A stretch of DNA of 64,000 nucleotides from Streptomyces albiflavescens (GCF_014645835.1 NZ_BMMM01000006.1:419217-483216), one strand, 5' to 3'. Shown: positions 1 through 8,824, numbered from the stretch's first letter. The notes: generated by a model from the letters alone, not told the origin. Made by a program: numbers and translations.

Positions 1-2597
1 CGCCAGGAGTCGGGGTAGTCGTCCTTCGTGACCGCCCCGGCCTTCTCGTTGATGAGCATCGAGCGCTCGAAGTCGAGGAGTTCGGGCTCCTCGTGGCGCT
101 TGTGTTTCCACCAGGAGTCGAAGTGCGCGCCGGACACGACGTGTGCGGGCACCCGCTGGTCGTAGAAGTCGAAGAGCGTCTCGTCGTCGACCAGGATGTC
201 CCGGCGCCGCGCGCGGTGCTCCAACTCCTCGACCTCGGTGAGAAGTCTGCGGTTGTCGGCGAAGAACTTGTGGTGCGTGCGCCAGTCACCCTCGACGAGC
301 GCGTTGCGGATGAACAGCTCGCGGGAGGTCTCGGGATCGATCCGGCCGTAGTTGACCTTCCGCTGGGCGACGATCGGTACGCCGTACAGCGTGACCTTCT
401 CGTACGCCATCACCGCGGCCTGGTCCTTCTCCCAGTGCGGTTCGCTGTAGGTGCGCTTCAGCAGATGTCCGGCCAGGGGCTCGACCCACTCGGGCTCGAT
501 CTTGGCGTTGACGCGGGCCCAGAGACGGGAGGTCTCGACGAGCTCGGCGGACATCACGAAGCGCGGGGGCTTCTTGAAGAGGGCGGAGCCCGGGAAGATC
601 GCGAACTTCGCGTTCCGCGCGCCCAGGTACTCGTTCTTCGCTGTGTTTCTCCCGCCCTCCCCCCCGGCCTCCTTCACGTCCTTCATGCCGACGTGGGAGA
701 GCAGACCGGCGAGCAGGGAGACGTGGACGCTCTGGTCGGCCGCGTCCTCCTCGTTCAGATGGATGCCCATCTGTTTGGCGACCGTGCGGAGCTGGGAGTA
801 GATGTCCTGCCATTCGCGAATGCGCAGGAAGTTCAGGTACTCCTGCTTGCACATACGGCGGAACGCGGACGAGCCCCGCTCCTTCTGCTGCTCGCGGACG
901 TACCGCCACAGGTTCAGGAAGGCGAGGAAGTCGGACGTCTCGTCCTTGAAGCGGGCGTGCTGCTGGTCCGCCTGCGTCTGCTTGTCGGCCGGGCGCTCGC
1001 GCGGGTCCTGGATGGAGAGCGCGGCCGCGATCACCATGACCTCGCGCACACAGCCGTTCTTGTCGGCCTCCAGGACCATCCGGGCCAGCCGCGGGTCCAC
1101 GGGCAGCTGGGCCAGCTTGCGGCCGGTCTGTGTGAGCCGCTTGCGCGGGTCCTTCTCCGTCGGGTCCAGCGCGCCCAGTTCCTGGAGGAGTTGGACACCG
1201 TCGCGGATGTTGCGGTGGTCCGGCGGGTCGATGAACGGGAACTTCTCGATGTCGCCGAGGCCGGCCGCCGTCATCTGCAGGATGACGCTCGCCAGGTTCG
1301 TGCGGAGGATCTCCGCGTCCGTGAACTCCGGACGGGCGAGGAAGTCGTCCTCGGAGTACAGCCGGATGCAGATGCCGTCGGACGTACGGCCGCAGCGGCC
1401 CTTGCGCTGGTTGGCGCTGGCCTGCGAGACCGGCTCGATGGGCAGCCGCTGGACCTTGGTGCGGTGGCTGTAGCGGGAGATGCGGGCGGTGCCCGGGTCG
1501 ATGACGTACTTGATGCCGGGCACCGTCAGCGAGGTCTCGGCGACGTTGGTCGCCAGAACGATCCTGCGTCCGGTGTGCGGCTGGAAGACGCGGTGCTGCT
1601 CGGCGTGCGAGAGGCGGGCGTAGAGGGGGAGGACCTCGGTGAACCGGTAGTTCTTCTTCGTCAGCGCGTCCGCGGTGTCGCGGATCTCGCGCTCGCCGGA
1701 GAGGAAGACCAGGATGTCGCCCTTGCCTTCCCCCTGCAGTTCCTCGACGGCATCGCAGATCGCGGTGATCTGGTCGCGGTCGGCGTCGTCGCCGTCCTCT
1801 TCGAGGAGGGGGCGATAGCGGACCTCGACGGGGTACGTACGCCCGCTGACCTCGACGATCGGAGCGTCGCCGAAGTGCCGGGAGAAGCGCTCGGGGTCGA
1901 TGGTCGCGGAGGTGATGACGACCTTGAGATCCGGGCGCTTGGGGAGGAGCTGGGCGAGGTAGCCCAGCAGGAAGTCGATGTTGAGGGACCGCTCGTGGGC
2001 CTCGTCGATGATGATCGTGTCGTACGCGCGCAGCTCGCGGTCGGTCTGGATCTCGGCGAGCAGGATGCCGTCCGTCATGAGCTTGACGAAGGTGGCGTCG
2101 GGGTTCACCTGGTCGGTGAACCGCACCTTCCAGCCGACGGCCTCGCCGAGCGGCGTGTCCAGCTCGTCGGCGACGCGCTCGGCGACGGTACGGGCCGCGA
2201 TACGACGGGGCTGCGTGTGCCCGATCATGCCGCGGACCCCGCGCCCGAGTTCCATACAGATCTTCGGAATCTGGGTGGTCTTGCCGGACCCGGTCTCACC
2301 GGCGACGATGACGACCTGGTGATCGCGTATGGCCTCCGCGATCTCGGCCTTCTTCTGGCTGACCGGGAGCTGCTCGGGATACGTGACGGCGGGTACGCGG
2401 GTACGGCGCTCGGCCATGCGGAGTTCGCCCTTGGCGACCTCCGCCTCGATCTCGGCGAGCACGGCGGAGCGGGCCTCGGGCTTGCGGATCTTGCGCGCGC
2501 CTTCGAGCCTGCGCCCGAGCCGGTGCGCGTCGCGCAGGGACAGCTCGGCCAGACGGGGGGCGAGATCGCCGAGGGCGGGGGCAGGATGCGTAGACAT
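1..2597 (-). CDS. hrpA: ATP-dependent RNA helicase HrpA (3' end outside window)
   Basis: DEAH-box RNA helicase of the HrpA family, cytoplasmic, acting on mRNA or ribosome-bound RNA. Reading the minus strand from the ATG at 2597 gives an open frame of about 865 residues that runs off the left edge; full HrpA proteins are about 1300 residues, so roughly the last third is missing. Visible motifs: Walker A GETGSGKT at about 100-107, the DEAH box in IIIDEAHERS at about 198-201, SATID, LATNVAETSLTVPG, and QRKGRCGRTSDG (motif VI). The ATG is preferred because the family N-terminus MSTHPAPALGDLAPRL follows it directly; an overlapping ATG 19 bases upstream is out of frame. It is the last gene of a leftward unit whose neighbour (2683-3036) is separated by 85 bases. 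Confidence 0.95.
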   Translation of the reverse strand, partial: MSTHPAPALGDLAPRLAELSLRDAHRLGRRLEGARKIRKPEARSAVLAEIEAEVAKGELRMAERRTRVPAVTYPEQLPVSQKKAEIAEAIRDHQVVIVAGETGSGKTTQIPKICMELGRGVRGMIGHTQPRRIAARTVAERVADELDTPLGEAVGWKVRFTDQVNPDATFVKLMTDGILLAEIQTDRELRAYDTIIIDEAHERSLNIDFLLGYLAQLLPKRPDLKVVITSATIDPERFSRHFGDAPIVEVSGRTYPVEVRYRPLLEEDGDDADRDQITAICDAVEELQGEGKGDILVFLSGEREIRDTADALTKKNYRFTEVLPLYARLSHAEQHRVFQPHTGRRIVLATNVAETSLTVPGIKYVIDPGTARISRYSHRTKVQRLPIEPVSQASANQRKGRCGRTSDGICIRLYSEDDFLARPEFTDAEILRTNLASVILQMTAAGLGDIEKFPFIDPPDHRNIRDGVQLLQELGALDPTEKDPRKRLTQTGRKLAQLPVDPRLARMVLEADKNGCVREVMVIAAALSIQDPRERPADKQTQADQQHARFKDETSDFLAFLNLWRYVREQQKERGSSAFRRMCKQEYLNFLRIREWQDIYSQLRTVAKQMGIHLNEEDAADQSVHVSLLAGLLSHVGMKDVKEAGGEGGRNTAKNEYLGARNAKFAIFPGSALFKKPPRFVMSAELVETSRLWARVNAKIEPEWVEPLAGHLLKRTYSEPHWEKDQAAVMAYEKVTLYGVPIVAQRKVNYGRIDPETSRELFIRNALVEGDWRTHHKFFADNRRLLTEVEELEHRARRRDILVDDETLFDFYDQRVPAHVVSGAHFDSWWKHKRHEEPELLDFERSMLINEKAGAVTKDDYPDSW

Positions 2598-2682
2598 ACG
2601 CGGTCCAGGATCTCATCTCGCCGAAATTCCTGGCGAACGCTTTTGCGCCCGGCGGCTCCGGCTCGGAGTGCGCCTGCCTCGG

Positions 2683-3036
2683 TCAGGCCTGGCCGCGAGG
2701 TGGTGTGTCGCGCTGCGACATGGCTTTCGCGGTGTTGGAAACGGCCTTGATCCCGAGATACGCGGTGGTCATCGTGGAGACAGCGGTGAAAGCGGCGCTG
2801 ATGACACCGAGGGCGACCGACTTGTCGCCGTTCAGCTGCCACACGGCGACCCCGGCGATCGCCGCGATCACGACATTGCTCAGCCCGACGGCTATCAGCC
2901 CGAAGAGGGCACGGTCCCGCTCCAGCTTCAGCTCGCCCGTGACCTTCGACTCACCCGCGGCCGGCGCCACGGCTCCCGCTCCGGCTTCCGACCCGCCTTG
3001 CGACGCGGTCTCCGACCCGTCAGGGCTCGTCGTCAT
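2683..3036 (-). CDS. Small two-helix membrane protein of unknown function
   Basis: Predicted 117-residue protein that I do not recognise. Residues 1-50 are Ala/Gly/Ser-rich and probably disordered. A charged stretch (ELKLERDRALFGL) is followed by two hydrophobic segments, about residues 53-70 (GLIAVGLSNVVIAAIAGVAV) and 77-98 (ALGVISAAFTAVSTMTTAYLGI), typical of holin-sized or small accessory membrane proteins. The ATG at 3036 is chosen because GGGGGG lies just upstream; longer in-frame extensions lack a ribosome site and lose codon bias. It sits between hrpA and the tRNA cluster, both on the same strand, which gives no clear functional clue. Confidence 0.75.
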   Translation of the reverse strand: MTTSPDGSETASQGGSEAGAGAVAPAAGESKVTGELKLERDRALFGLIAVGLSNVVIAAIAGVAVWQLNGDKSVALGVISAAFTAVSTMTTAYLGIKAVSNTAKAMSQRDTPPRGQA

Positions 3037-3153
3037 GGTCCCCCCACCAGTAAGCGCTGCTTCGGCCAGGCCGAACGTAGCGCCGTGCCGGGAACATGCC
3101 AAGTCGGGCCGGAGGTGGTGCCGTGGTGGCGCCCACCGGGTTCCGGGCACGAC

Positions 3154-3183
3154 GAAGGCCCCGTCCGGACGGACGGGGCCTTC
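3154..3183 (-). terminator. Hairpin terminator after the tRNA cluster
   Basis: A perfect GC-rich stem with 13-base arms (GAAGGCCCCGTCC and its complement) and a 4-base loop lies 6 bases beyond the 3' end of tRNA-Phe in the direction of tRNA transcription. Streptomyces terminators often lack a long U tract, so position and stem strength are the main support. Confidence 0.7.
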
Positions 3184-3189
3184 GGGTTG

Positions 3190-3263
3190 TGGCTGGGGCC
3201 GGGGTCGAACCGGCGACCTATCGCTTTTCAGGCGATCGCTCGTACCAACTGAGCTACCCAGCC
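3190..3263 (-). tRNA. tRNA-Phe (GAA)
   Basis: A 74-base cloverleaf on the minus strand. The acceptor stem GGCTGGG pairs with CCCAGCC and the discriminator is A. The anticodon stem ATCGC/GCGAT carries the loop CTGAAAA, giving anticodon GAA. The T arm contains GGTTCGACC. The 3' CCA is not encoded. It is the third of three leftward tRNA genes, 23 bases from tRNA-Asp. Confidence 0.96.
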
Positions 3264-3286
3264 ACGAGGCTTCAATGAAACCTCAG

Positions 3287-3361
3287 CGGTCCTGACGGGA
3301 TTTGAACCCGCGGCCTCCACCTTGACAGGGTGGCGAGCACTCCAAACTGCTCCACAGGACC
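3287..3361 (-). tRNA. tRNA-Asp (GTC)
   Basis: A 75-base cloverleaf on the minus strand. Acceptor GGTCCTG pairs with CAGGACC and the discriminator is G, as expected for tRNA-Asp. The anticodon stem CCACC/GGTGG carries loop CTGTCAA, giving anticodon GTC. CCA is not encoded. It lies between tRNA-Glu and tRNA-Phe and is probably co-transcribed with them. Confidence 0.96.
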
Positions 3362-3410
3362 AAGCTGTTGTGTGCGAACAAGCGACACCAGTGTCGCACA
3401 CCGTTCTGCG

Positions 3411-3483
3411 TGCCCCCAACGGGATTCGAACCCGTGCTACCGCCTTGAAAGGGCGGCGTCCTAGGCCGCTAGACGATGAGGGC
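3411..3483 (-). tRNA. tRNA-Glu (TTC)
   Basis: A 73-base cloverleaf on the minus strand. Acceptor GCCCTCA pairs with TGGGGGC (one G-U pair). The anticodon stem CCGCC/GGCGG carries loop CTTTCAA, giving anticodon TTC. It is the first gene of the Glu-Asp-Phe cluster, so the cluster promoter should lie just above 3483. Confidence 0.96.
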
Positions 3484-3563
3484 TATCGGCCCGCCTGGGC
3501 GCTTCTCAGCGCGTCGGGGACGTGAGAAGCATATGGGATGGCAGGAGGTATCGCCAAAACGGT

Positions 3564-5147
3564 TTACGGGGCGGTTCCGGAGGGGGTGGGGGACTGGGTC
3601 GCGGGCAGGCCGGCGCCCGGCTGGTTCTCCTTCGGCAGGTGGCGGCTGACCTCGGCCGTTGTCAGGCCCAGGCCGCCCAGCTTGATCTCGTCCCAGGCCT
3701 GGAGACGGCGGGTGTCACGGTCCAGGTAGAGGATCGAGGCCTCGATGGGGTCCGGATACTTGCCTTCCACGGCGCGCAGGCCGCTGCCGCCCGTCGAGCC
3801 TTCGACGCGCAGACGGGTGCCGTACTTCATGACCTCCATCTCCTCGTGGTGGAGGTGGCCGGCCAGCACCATCGGCACCTCGCCGTCCGTCTCGCGCGCC
3901 GCCGACGGCTCGTGGGCGATGGCGATGTCCACGGGAGTGCCCGCCGCCTGTTGGTCCTGCAGCGCCGACGCCAGCCGGGCGCCCGCGAGCTCCTCCGCCG
4001 GGCCGCCGCCCGGTGTGACCGCGCGGTCGGGGGTGAACTGCGGGTCGCCGATGCCGGCGAAGCGCAGTCCCGCGACCGTGACCGCCCGGCCGCCGTCCAG
4101 GACGTGCACGTTCTTCATGTGCTCCAGGTAGCGCTGGGTGAGGAGGGAGTCGTGGTTGCCCCGGACCCAGACGTACGGGGCTCCGAGGTCCGCGATCGGG
4201 TCCAGGAAGCCGTTCTCGGCCGCGGTGCCGTGGTCCATCGTGTCGCCGGAGTCGACGATCACGTTGATGTCGTACTGCTCCACGAGCGAGGCGATGATCT
4301 TCCAGCTCGCCGGGTTGAGGTGGATGTCCGAGACGTGCAGGACCCGGATCGTGGACGGGTCGGGCTGATACGTCGGGAGCGTGGACGTGACGTCGTACAG
4401 CTTCGTCACGTTCGTCACCAGGCGAGCCAACTCCTTCTGGTAGACGTCGAATTCACTGACGATGCTGCGGGCGTTGCCGACCAGGGAGGGTGCCGAGGAG
4501 AGGAGTCCGGAGAATTTCGGCTCCAGGACCGAGTTCGGGTTCCAGGTGGCGAACGCCGTCGCTCCGGACGCGGCCAGCAGGGTGAGAGCCAGGCCGCCCG
4601 CGGCGAGGGCGCGGCGCGGGCGACGGTAGACCGCGAGACCGAGTGCGGTGGCGCCGGAGACGACCGCGATGCAGGAGCGTACGGCCAGGTCGAGGGTGCC
4701 GTGTTCGACGTCGTGCGCGACCTCGTCCTGGAGCCCGGACAACCGCTCCGGGTGGTCGACCAGCGCCTGAGCGCGCACCGGGTCGAGCTGGTCGACGTCC
4801 ACGTCGAGGCGGAGCGGGGCCTCGTGGCTGCGCAGCTCCAGTGCGCCGAGCGGGGAGACGTTGATCTTCGTGCCGCCGGCAAGGGAGGGGCGCAGGGTCA
4901 TCGTGGTGTTCATGGGGCCGACCGGGACGCGTACGTTCCCCACGATCAGCAGTCCCAGCCAGGCGCCGAGGAGGACGACGCAGAGCAGGCCGAGCGCGCG
5001 GGGGAAAGGGTGCGGCTGGGGGACGAGCTCGACCTCGGGGAGCGCGCGGCGGTCGCGGTAGCGGCGGGTCAGGGCACGACTCGCCGTACGGGCGCGGCTT
5101 CCTATGCGGTGCGCGGCGGCGGTTGCGGCAGCGGGGACGCGGGCCAT
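3564..5147 (-). CDS. Membrane-anchored calcineurin-like metallophosphoesterase
   Basis: A 527-residue protein with an N-terminal membrane part and a C-terminal phosphoesterase domain. Hydrophobic segments lie at about 51-71 (ALGLLCVVLLGAWLGLLIVG) and 155-200 (two helices). The catalytic domain starts near 267 with the metal-binding motifs HVSDIHLN (about 271-278), DSGDTMDHG (about 299-307) and RGNHDS (about 329-334), then AHEPSA and AGHLHHEE. These are the ordered motifs of the calcineurin-like phosphoesterase family, which uses a two-metal centre; the substrate cannot be read from sequence. The ATG at 5147 is chosen because upstream residues are encoded by the 22-base tandem repeat region and are not protein-like. 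It is divergent from the zincin gene. Confidence 0.9.
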   Translation of the reverse strand: MARVPAAATAAAHRIGSRARTASRALTRRYRDRRALPEVELVPQPHPFPRALGLLCVVLLGAWLGLLIVGNVRVPVGPMNTTMTLRPSLAGGTKINVSPLGALELRSHEAPLRLDVDVDQLDPVRAQALVDHPERLSGLQDEVAHDVEHGTLDLAVRSCIAVVSGATALGLAVYRRPRRALAAGGLALTLLAASGATAFATWNPNSVLEPKFSGLLSSAPSLVGNARSIVSEFDVYQKELARLVTNVTKLYDVTSTLPTYQPDPSTIRVLHVSDIHLNPASWKIIASLVEQYDINVIVDSGDTMDHGTAAENGFLDPIADLGAPYVWVRGNHDSLLTQRYLEHMKNVHVLDGGRAVTVAGLRFAGIGDPQFTPDRAVTPGGGPAEELAGARLASALQDQQAAGTPVDIAIAHEPSAARETDGEVPMVLAGHLHHEEMEVMKYGTRLRVEGSTGGSGLRAVEGKYPDPIEASILYLDRDTRRLQAWDEIKLGGLGLTTAEVSRHLPKENQPGAGLPATQSPTPSGTAP

Positions 5148-5234
5148 TGGTCCCGTATGCCCAAGTGCGCGGGTGGGTATGCGGCGCGCGTCGCCGGCTT
5201 CGGACGGGCCATGTGACTCCTGTACGCCGACCCG

Positions 5235-5367
5235 GTGATTCTCGTGCGGCGTCGCCAGGAGCCTCGTACGCGGTCGCCGTGACTCTCGTACGGGGTCGTC
5301 ACGCGTCTCGTACGCGGTCGTCGTGATTTCCGTACGGCGCTGTCGCCGACTCTCCCGCGGCGGTGTC
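5235..5367. repeat. 22-bp imperfect tandem repeat, about six units
   Basis: Five consecutive 22-base units begin at 5235, 5257, 5279, 5301 and 5323, followed by a 23-base degenerate unit at 5345. Most share a core like CTCGTACGCGGTCGTC. They fill the intergenic space between the divergent metallophosphoesterase (starts 5147) and zincin (starts about 5386) genes, so they overlap where both promoters should lie. Confidence 0.8.
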
Positions 5368-5385
5368 GTGCCGGACAATGGCCGT

Positions 5386-5736
5386 GTGCTGGAGATGACG
5401 CGCGAGGAGTTCGAGGAACTGGTCGCCGAAGCCCTGGACCGGATTCCGCCGGAGTTGACGCGGCTGATGGACAACGTGGCGGTGTTCGTCGAGGACGAAC
5501 CGCCCGCCGAGGACCCCGAGCTGCTCGGGCTGTACGAGGGGACTCCGCTGACGGACCGTGGGGAGTGGTACGCGGGGGTGCTGCCCGACCGGATCACGAT
5601 CTACCGGGGGCCGACGCTGCGGATGTGCGACACGCACGAGGACGTGGTCGCGGAGACCGAAGTGACCGTGGTTCATGAGATCGCCCATCACTTCGGGATC
5701 GACGACGAGCGGTTGCACGCGCTCGGGTACGGCTGA
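5386..5736 (+). CDS. Small zincin-like metallopeptidase
   Basis: About 116 residues, matching the short single-domain zincin family I know as DUF1025/PF06262 (minimal metallopeptidase-like proteins widespread in actinobacteria). The zinc motif HEIAHHFGID (HExxHxxGxxD) is at about residues 100-109, preceded by a helix with VVAETEVTVV. The first 20 residues (MTREEFEELVAEALDRIPPE) fit the family N-terminus. The start is either GTG at 5386 or ATG at 5395; GGAG just before 5395 could belong to the ATG only at very short spacing, so I keep the GTG. No signal peptide. Peptidase activity is inferred from the motif; substrates of this family are largely unknown. Confidence 0.88.
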   Translation: MLEMTREEFEELVAEALDRIPPELTRLMDNVAVFVEDEPPAEDPELLGLYEGTPLTDRGEWYAGVLPDRITIYRGPTLRMCDTHEDVVAETEVTVVHEIAHHFGIDDERLHALGYG

Positions 5737-5840
5737 CATCCGCCCGTTCCGCTTGGTTGGCCCGTCGGGGCGCGTGTCTTCTTGTGGGCGGCGGGAGTTG
5801 GGCAGGGGGACTCCCGTTCCGCCCTCGGAGGTGGCTGCCC

Positions 5841-6353
5841 GTGCGCGCCTTGAACGTACCCGTCCGTCTGGCCGCCACGGTCATGGTCGTCGTCGCGGCC
5901 GCCGGCTGCATGAGCGTGGGTGACGAGGGGAAGCGGCCCGAGCCCTCGCACTCGGCGGGGCAGCGGGGTGGGGATGCGCCCGACGGCGGGTCCGCGGTGA
6001 GCGGGGGCCGCGCCGGGTCGCGTGGGGGGAAGGACGCGAAGGGGGGTTCCGCCTCGGCGAAGCCCGGTGAGTCCGCGTCCGGGGACGCTTCACCGTCGGC
6101 GTCGCCCTCCGGGCGTGCGAAGCCGTCCGCCAAGGCTCCGAGCAAGGGTGGGAAGGGGCAGACGGAGCCGCCCGCGCCGCCGCAGGGGGAGCCGAGTCCC
6201 ACGCCGACCGCGGAGCCGACGCCGCCGCCTCCGCCCGCGTCGTCGCCGCCCGCGTCCGATCCGGCCACGGCGGAGCCGTCGTCGTCGGCGCACGACCAGG
6301 CGACCCAGCTGGGGGAGCGGGAGCCGGCGCCCGAGGCGGGGTCGCCGGTCTAG
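5841..6353 (+). CDS. Proline/serine-rich secreted lipoprotein
   Basis: 170 residues. The GTG at 5841 follows GGAGG at 5827-5831. The N-terminus is a lipoprotein signal: VRALNVPVR, then the hydrophobic LAATVMVVVAAAGC ending in the lipobox Cys. The remainder is low-complexity Gly/Ser/Lys then Pro/Ala/Ser-rich (PPAPPQGEPSPTPTAEP) with no folded domain, like a wall-spanning linker. I do not recognise a family. An intergenic repeat of the Streptomyces type begins at its stop codon. Confidence 0.7.
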   Translation: MRALNVPVRLAATVMVVVAAAGCMSVGDEGKRPEPSHSAGQRGGDAPDGGSAVSGGRAGSRGGKDAKGGSASAKPGESASGDASPSASPSGRAKPSAKAPSKGGKGQTEPPAPPQGEPSPTPTAEPTPPPPPASSPPASDPATAEPSSSAHDQATQLGEREPAPEAGSPV

Positions 6354-6440
6354 GGGGTTTCCGCCCCCGCCGCCCCTACCCCCATTCCCGTATCCGGAGG
6401 GGCTCCGTCCCCCGGCCCCGGCGGGGCGTTTCGGTTCTGA
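6354..6440. repeat. Dispersed Streptomyces intergenic repeat, copy 1
   Basis: The reverse complement contains GGATACGGGAATGGGGGTAG followed by GGGCGGCGGGGGCGGAAA. Related stretches recur at 43690-43760, 52540-52610 and 62990-63105, always between genes, so this is a dispersed non-coding family rather than chance G richness. Confidence 0.6.
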
Positions 6441-6461
6441 CCTGCGGCGTTGGGGCTCAGT

Positions 6462-6491
6462 TTGCCTTCGGGGGTGGGGGGTGCGTATGAT
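6462..6491 (+). promoter_or_regulatory. Probable sigma-70-type promoter of the DEAD-box helicase gene
   Basis: TTGCCT at 6462-6467 and TATGAT at 6486-6491 are separated by 18 bases. Transcription would start near 6498 and leave a 5' leader of about 150 bases before the ATG at 6650, in keeping with the long leaders of cold-inducible RNA-helicase genes. The leader contains GC-rich inverted segments (around 6520-6550) that could fold. Confidence 0.5.
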
Positions 6492-6649
6492 GGTAGATCG
6501 TTTGATCCCATTTGCCCGGCGCCAACGCAGAGAGCGCCGCGTGTGGCGCGTACTCTCCCTTGCCGTGGCCGGACCGCATAGAGGCGGTCGATTGCGACTT
6601 CACGGAGTTTGGGCGCGTGCCGAAGAACTCCGGAAGGTTCGCATTTCGC

Positions 6650-8824
6650 ATGTCTGTTTCCAGTACTGATCACGTCGTCGTGCCCGAGAACAACAACGAG
6701 GGCAACGAGGCCGTCGAGATCGTCGACACCGTCGAGGCCGCTCCCGAGGTCACCTTCGCGGACCTCGGTCTGCCCGAGGGCGTCGTCCGCAAGCTCGCGC
6801 AGAACGGCGTGACCACCCCCTTCCCGATCCAGGCCGCGACCATCCCGGACGCCCTGGCCGGCAAGGACATCCTCGGCCGCGGCCGCACCGGCTCCGGCAA
6901 GACGCTCTCCTTCGGTCTGCCGACCCTGGCGCAGCTCGCCGGCGGCCACACCGAGAAGAAGAAGCCGCGCGCCGTCATCCTCACCCCGACCCGTGAGCTC
7001 GCGATGCAGGTCGCGGACGCCCTTCAGCCGTACGGCGACGTCCTCGGCCTGAAGATGAAGGTCGTCTGCGGCGGTACGTCGATGGGCAACCAGATCTACG
7101 CCCTGGAGCGCGGCGTCGACATCCTCGTCGCCACCCCGGGCCGACTGCGCGACATCATCAACCGCGGCGCCTGCTCGCTGGAGAACACCCAGATCGCCGT
7201 CCTCGACGAGGCCGACCAGATGTCCGACCTGGGCTTCCTGCCCGAGGTCACCGAGCTGCTCGACCAGGTCCCGGCCGGCGGCCAGCGCATGCTCTTCTCG
7301 GCCACCATGGAGAACGAGATCTCCACGCTGGTCAAGCGCTACCTGAGCAACCCCGTGACGCACGAGGTCGACGCCGCCCAGGGCGCCGTCACGACCATGT
7401 CGCACCACATCCTCATCGTGAAGCCCAAGGACAAGGCGCCGGTCACCGCCGCGATCGCCTCCCGCAAGGGCCGCACGATCATCTTCGTCCGCACCCAGCT
7501 GGGCGCCGACCGCATCGCCGAGCAGCTGCGCGACGCCGGTGTGAAGGCCGACGCGCTGCACGGCGGCATGACCCAGGGCGCGCGGACCCGGACGCTGGCC
7601 GACTTCAAGGACGGCTACGTCAACGCGCTCGTCGCGACCGACGTCGCCGCCCGCGGTATCCACGTCGACGGCATCGACCTGGTGCTGAACGTGGACCCCG
7701 CCGGTGACCACAAGGACTACCTGCACCGTTCCGGGCGTACCGCCCGTGCCGGCCGCTCCGGCACCGTCGTGTCGCTGTCGCTGCCGCACCAGCGCCGCCA
7801 GATCTTCCGGCTGATGGAGGACGCGGGCGTCGACGCCTCGCGTCACATCATCAACTCCGGCACGGCCTTCGAGCCCGAGGTCGCCGACATCACCGGCGCC
7901 CGCTCGATGACCGAGGTCCAGGCCGAGTCCGCGGGCAACGCCGCGCAGCAGGCCGAGCGCGAGGTCTCGCAGCTCACCAAGGAGCTGGAGCGCGCGCAGC
8001 GTCGTGCGGCCGAGCTGCGTGGGGAGGCCGACCGGCTGATCGCCCGTGCCGCGCGCGAGCGGGGCGAGGACCCCGAGGCCGCGGTCGCCGCCGCCGCGGA
8101 GGCCGTCGTCGAGCAGGCCGTGACCGAGGTTCCCGCCGAGGTGCCCGCCGTGTCCGAGCAGCCCGCCGAGCGTCCGGCGTACGAGCAGCCGCGTCAGCGC
8201 CGCGACGAGCGGGGCAACTACGAGCGCCGTGACGACCGTGGTGGCCGTTCCTTCGAGCGTCGTGACGACCGCGGTGGCTTCAACCGCGACCGTCGTGACA
8301 ACGACCGTGGCGGCTTCCGCCGTGACGAGCGCCGTGACGACCGTGGTGGCCGTTCCTTCGAGCGCCGCGACGACAACCGGGGCGACCGCGGCGGCTTCAA
8401 CCGCGACCGCCGTGACGACCGTGGCGGCCGTTCCTTCGAGCGCCGCGACGACAACCGGGGCGACCGTGGCGGCTTCAACCGCGACGACCGCGGTGGCTTC
8501 AACCGTGACGACCGTGGCGGCCGCTCCTTCGAGCGCCGCGACAACGACCGTGGCGGCTTCCGCCGTGACGAGCGTCGTGACAACGACCGTGGTGGGTTCC
8601 GTCGTGACAACGACCGTGGCGGGCGCTCCTTCGAGCGCCGCGACGACCGTGGCGGCCACCGTGGCAGCGACCGTCCCTTCAACCGCGACCGCCAGGACAA
8701 CCGCCCCTCCAGCGGATTCCGTTCCGGCAGCCACGACCGCCCGTACGGCCGTCGTGACGACCACCGAGGCACCGGCTCCTTCGGCCGCCGCGACGAGAAG
8801 CCGCGCTGGAAGCGCAACGGCTGA
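6650..8824 (+). CDS. DEAD-box RNA helicase with long RGG/RDDRGG-rich tail
   Basis: 724 residues. The ATG at 6650 follows GGAAGG at 6632-6637. The helicase core (about 35-400) has the Q motif (FPIQAATIPDAL), RTGSGKT (79-85), PTRELA, VLDEADQM, SAT, ATDVAARGIHVDGID and HRSGRTARAG. A coiled Glu/Ala-rich stretch follows (QAEREVSQLTKELERAQRRAA), then about 200 residues from about 522 of repeated RRDDRGG, FNRDRRDD and GGRSFERRD units ending in PRWKRNG. Such tails bind RNA non-specifically and can promote phase separation; the family (DeaD/RhlE-like) remodels structured RNA and assists ribosome assembly in the cold. The DNA of the tail is itself repetitive, so the tail length probably varies between strains. 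Confidence 0.95.
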   Translation: MSVSSTDHVVVPENNNEGNEAVEIVDTVEAAPEVTFADLGLPEGVVRKLAQNGVTTPFPIQAATIPDALAGKDILGRGRTGSGKTLSFGLPTLAQLAGGHTEKKKPRAVILTPTRELAMQVADALQPYGDVLGLKMKVVCGGTSMGNQIYALERGVDILVATPGRLRDIINRGACSLENTQIAVLDEADQMSDLGFLPEVTELLDQVPAGGQRMLFSATMENEISTLVKRYLSNPVTHEVDAAQGAVTTMSHHILIVKPKDKAPVTAAIASRKGRTIIFVRTQLGADRIAEQLRDAGVKADALHGGMTQGARTRTLADFKDGYVNALVATDVAARGIHVDGIDLVLNVDPAGDHKDYLHRSGRTARAGRSGTVVSLSLPHQRRQIFRLMEDAGVDASRHIINSGTAFEPEVADITGARSMTEVQAESAGNAAQQAEREVSQLTKELERAQRRAAELRGEADRLIARAARERGEDPEAAVAAAAEAVVEQAVTEVPAEVPAVSEQPAERPAYEQPRQRRDERGNYERRDDRGGRSFERRDDRGGFNRDRRDNDRGGFRRDERRDDRGGRSFERRDDNRGDRGGFNRDRRDDRGGRSFERRDDNRGDRGGFNRDDRGGFNRDDRGGRSFERRDNDRGGFRRDERRDNDRGGFRRDNDRGGRSFERRDDRGGHRGSDRPFNRDRQDNRPSSGFRSGSHDRPYGRRDDHRGTGSFGRRDEKPRWKRNG
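8217..8690 (+). repeat. In-frame coding repeats in the helicase tail
   Basis: Units encoding RDDRGGRSFERRDD and RDDRGGFNRD recur many times with near-identical codons (for example CGTGACGACCGTGG). The repeat is in frame and inside the DEAD-box gene, so unit gain or loss keeps the frame open. Confidence 0.8.

Noticed and set aside
93..2750. 885-residue open frame on the plus strand opposite hrpA
   Set aside because: It is the antisense shadow of hrpA: Leu/Arg/Val-rich with no motif, while the minus strand carries complete DEAH helicase motifs.
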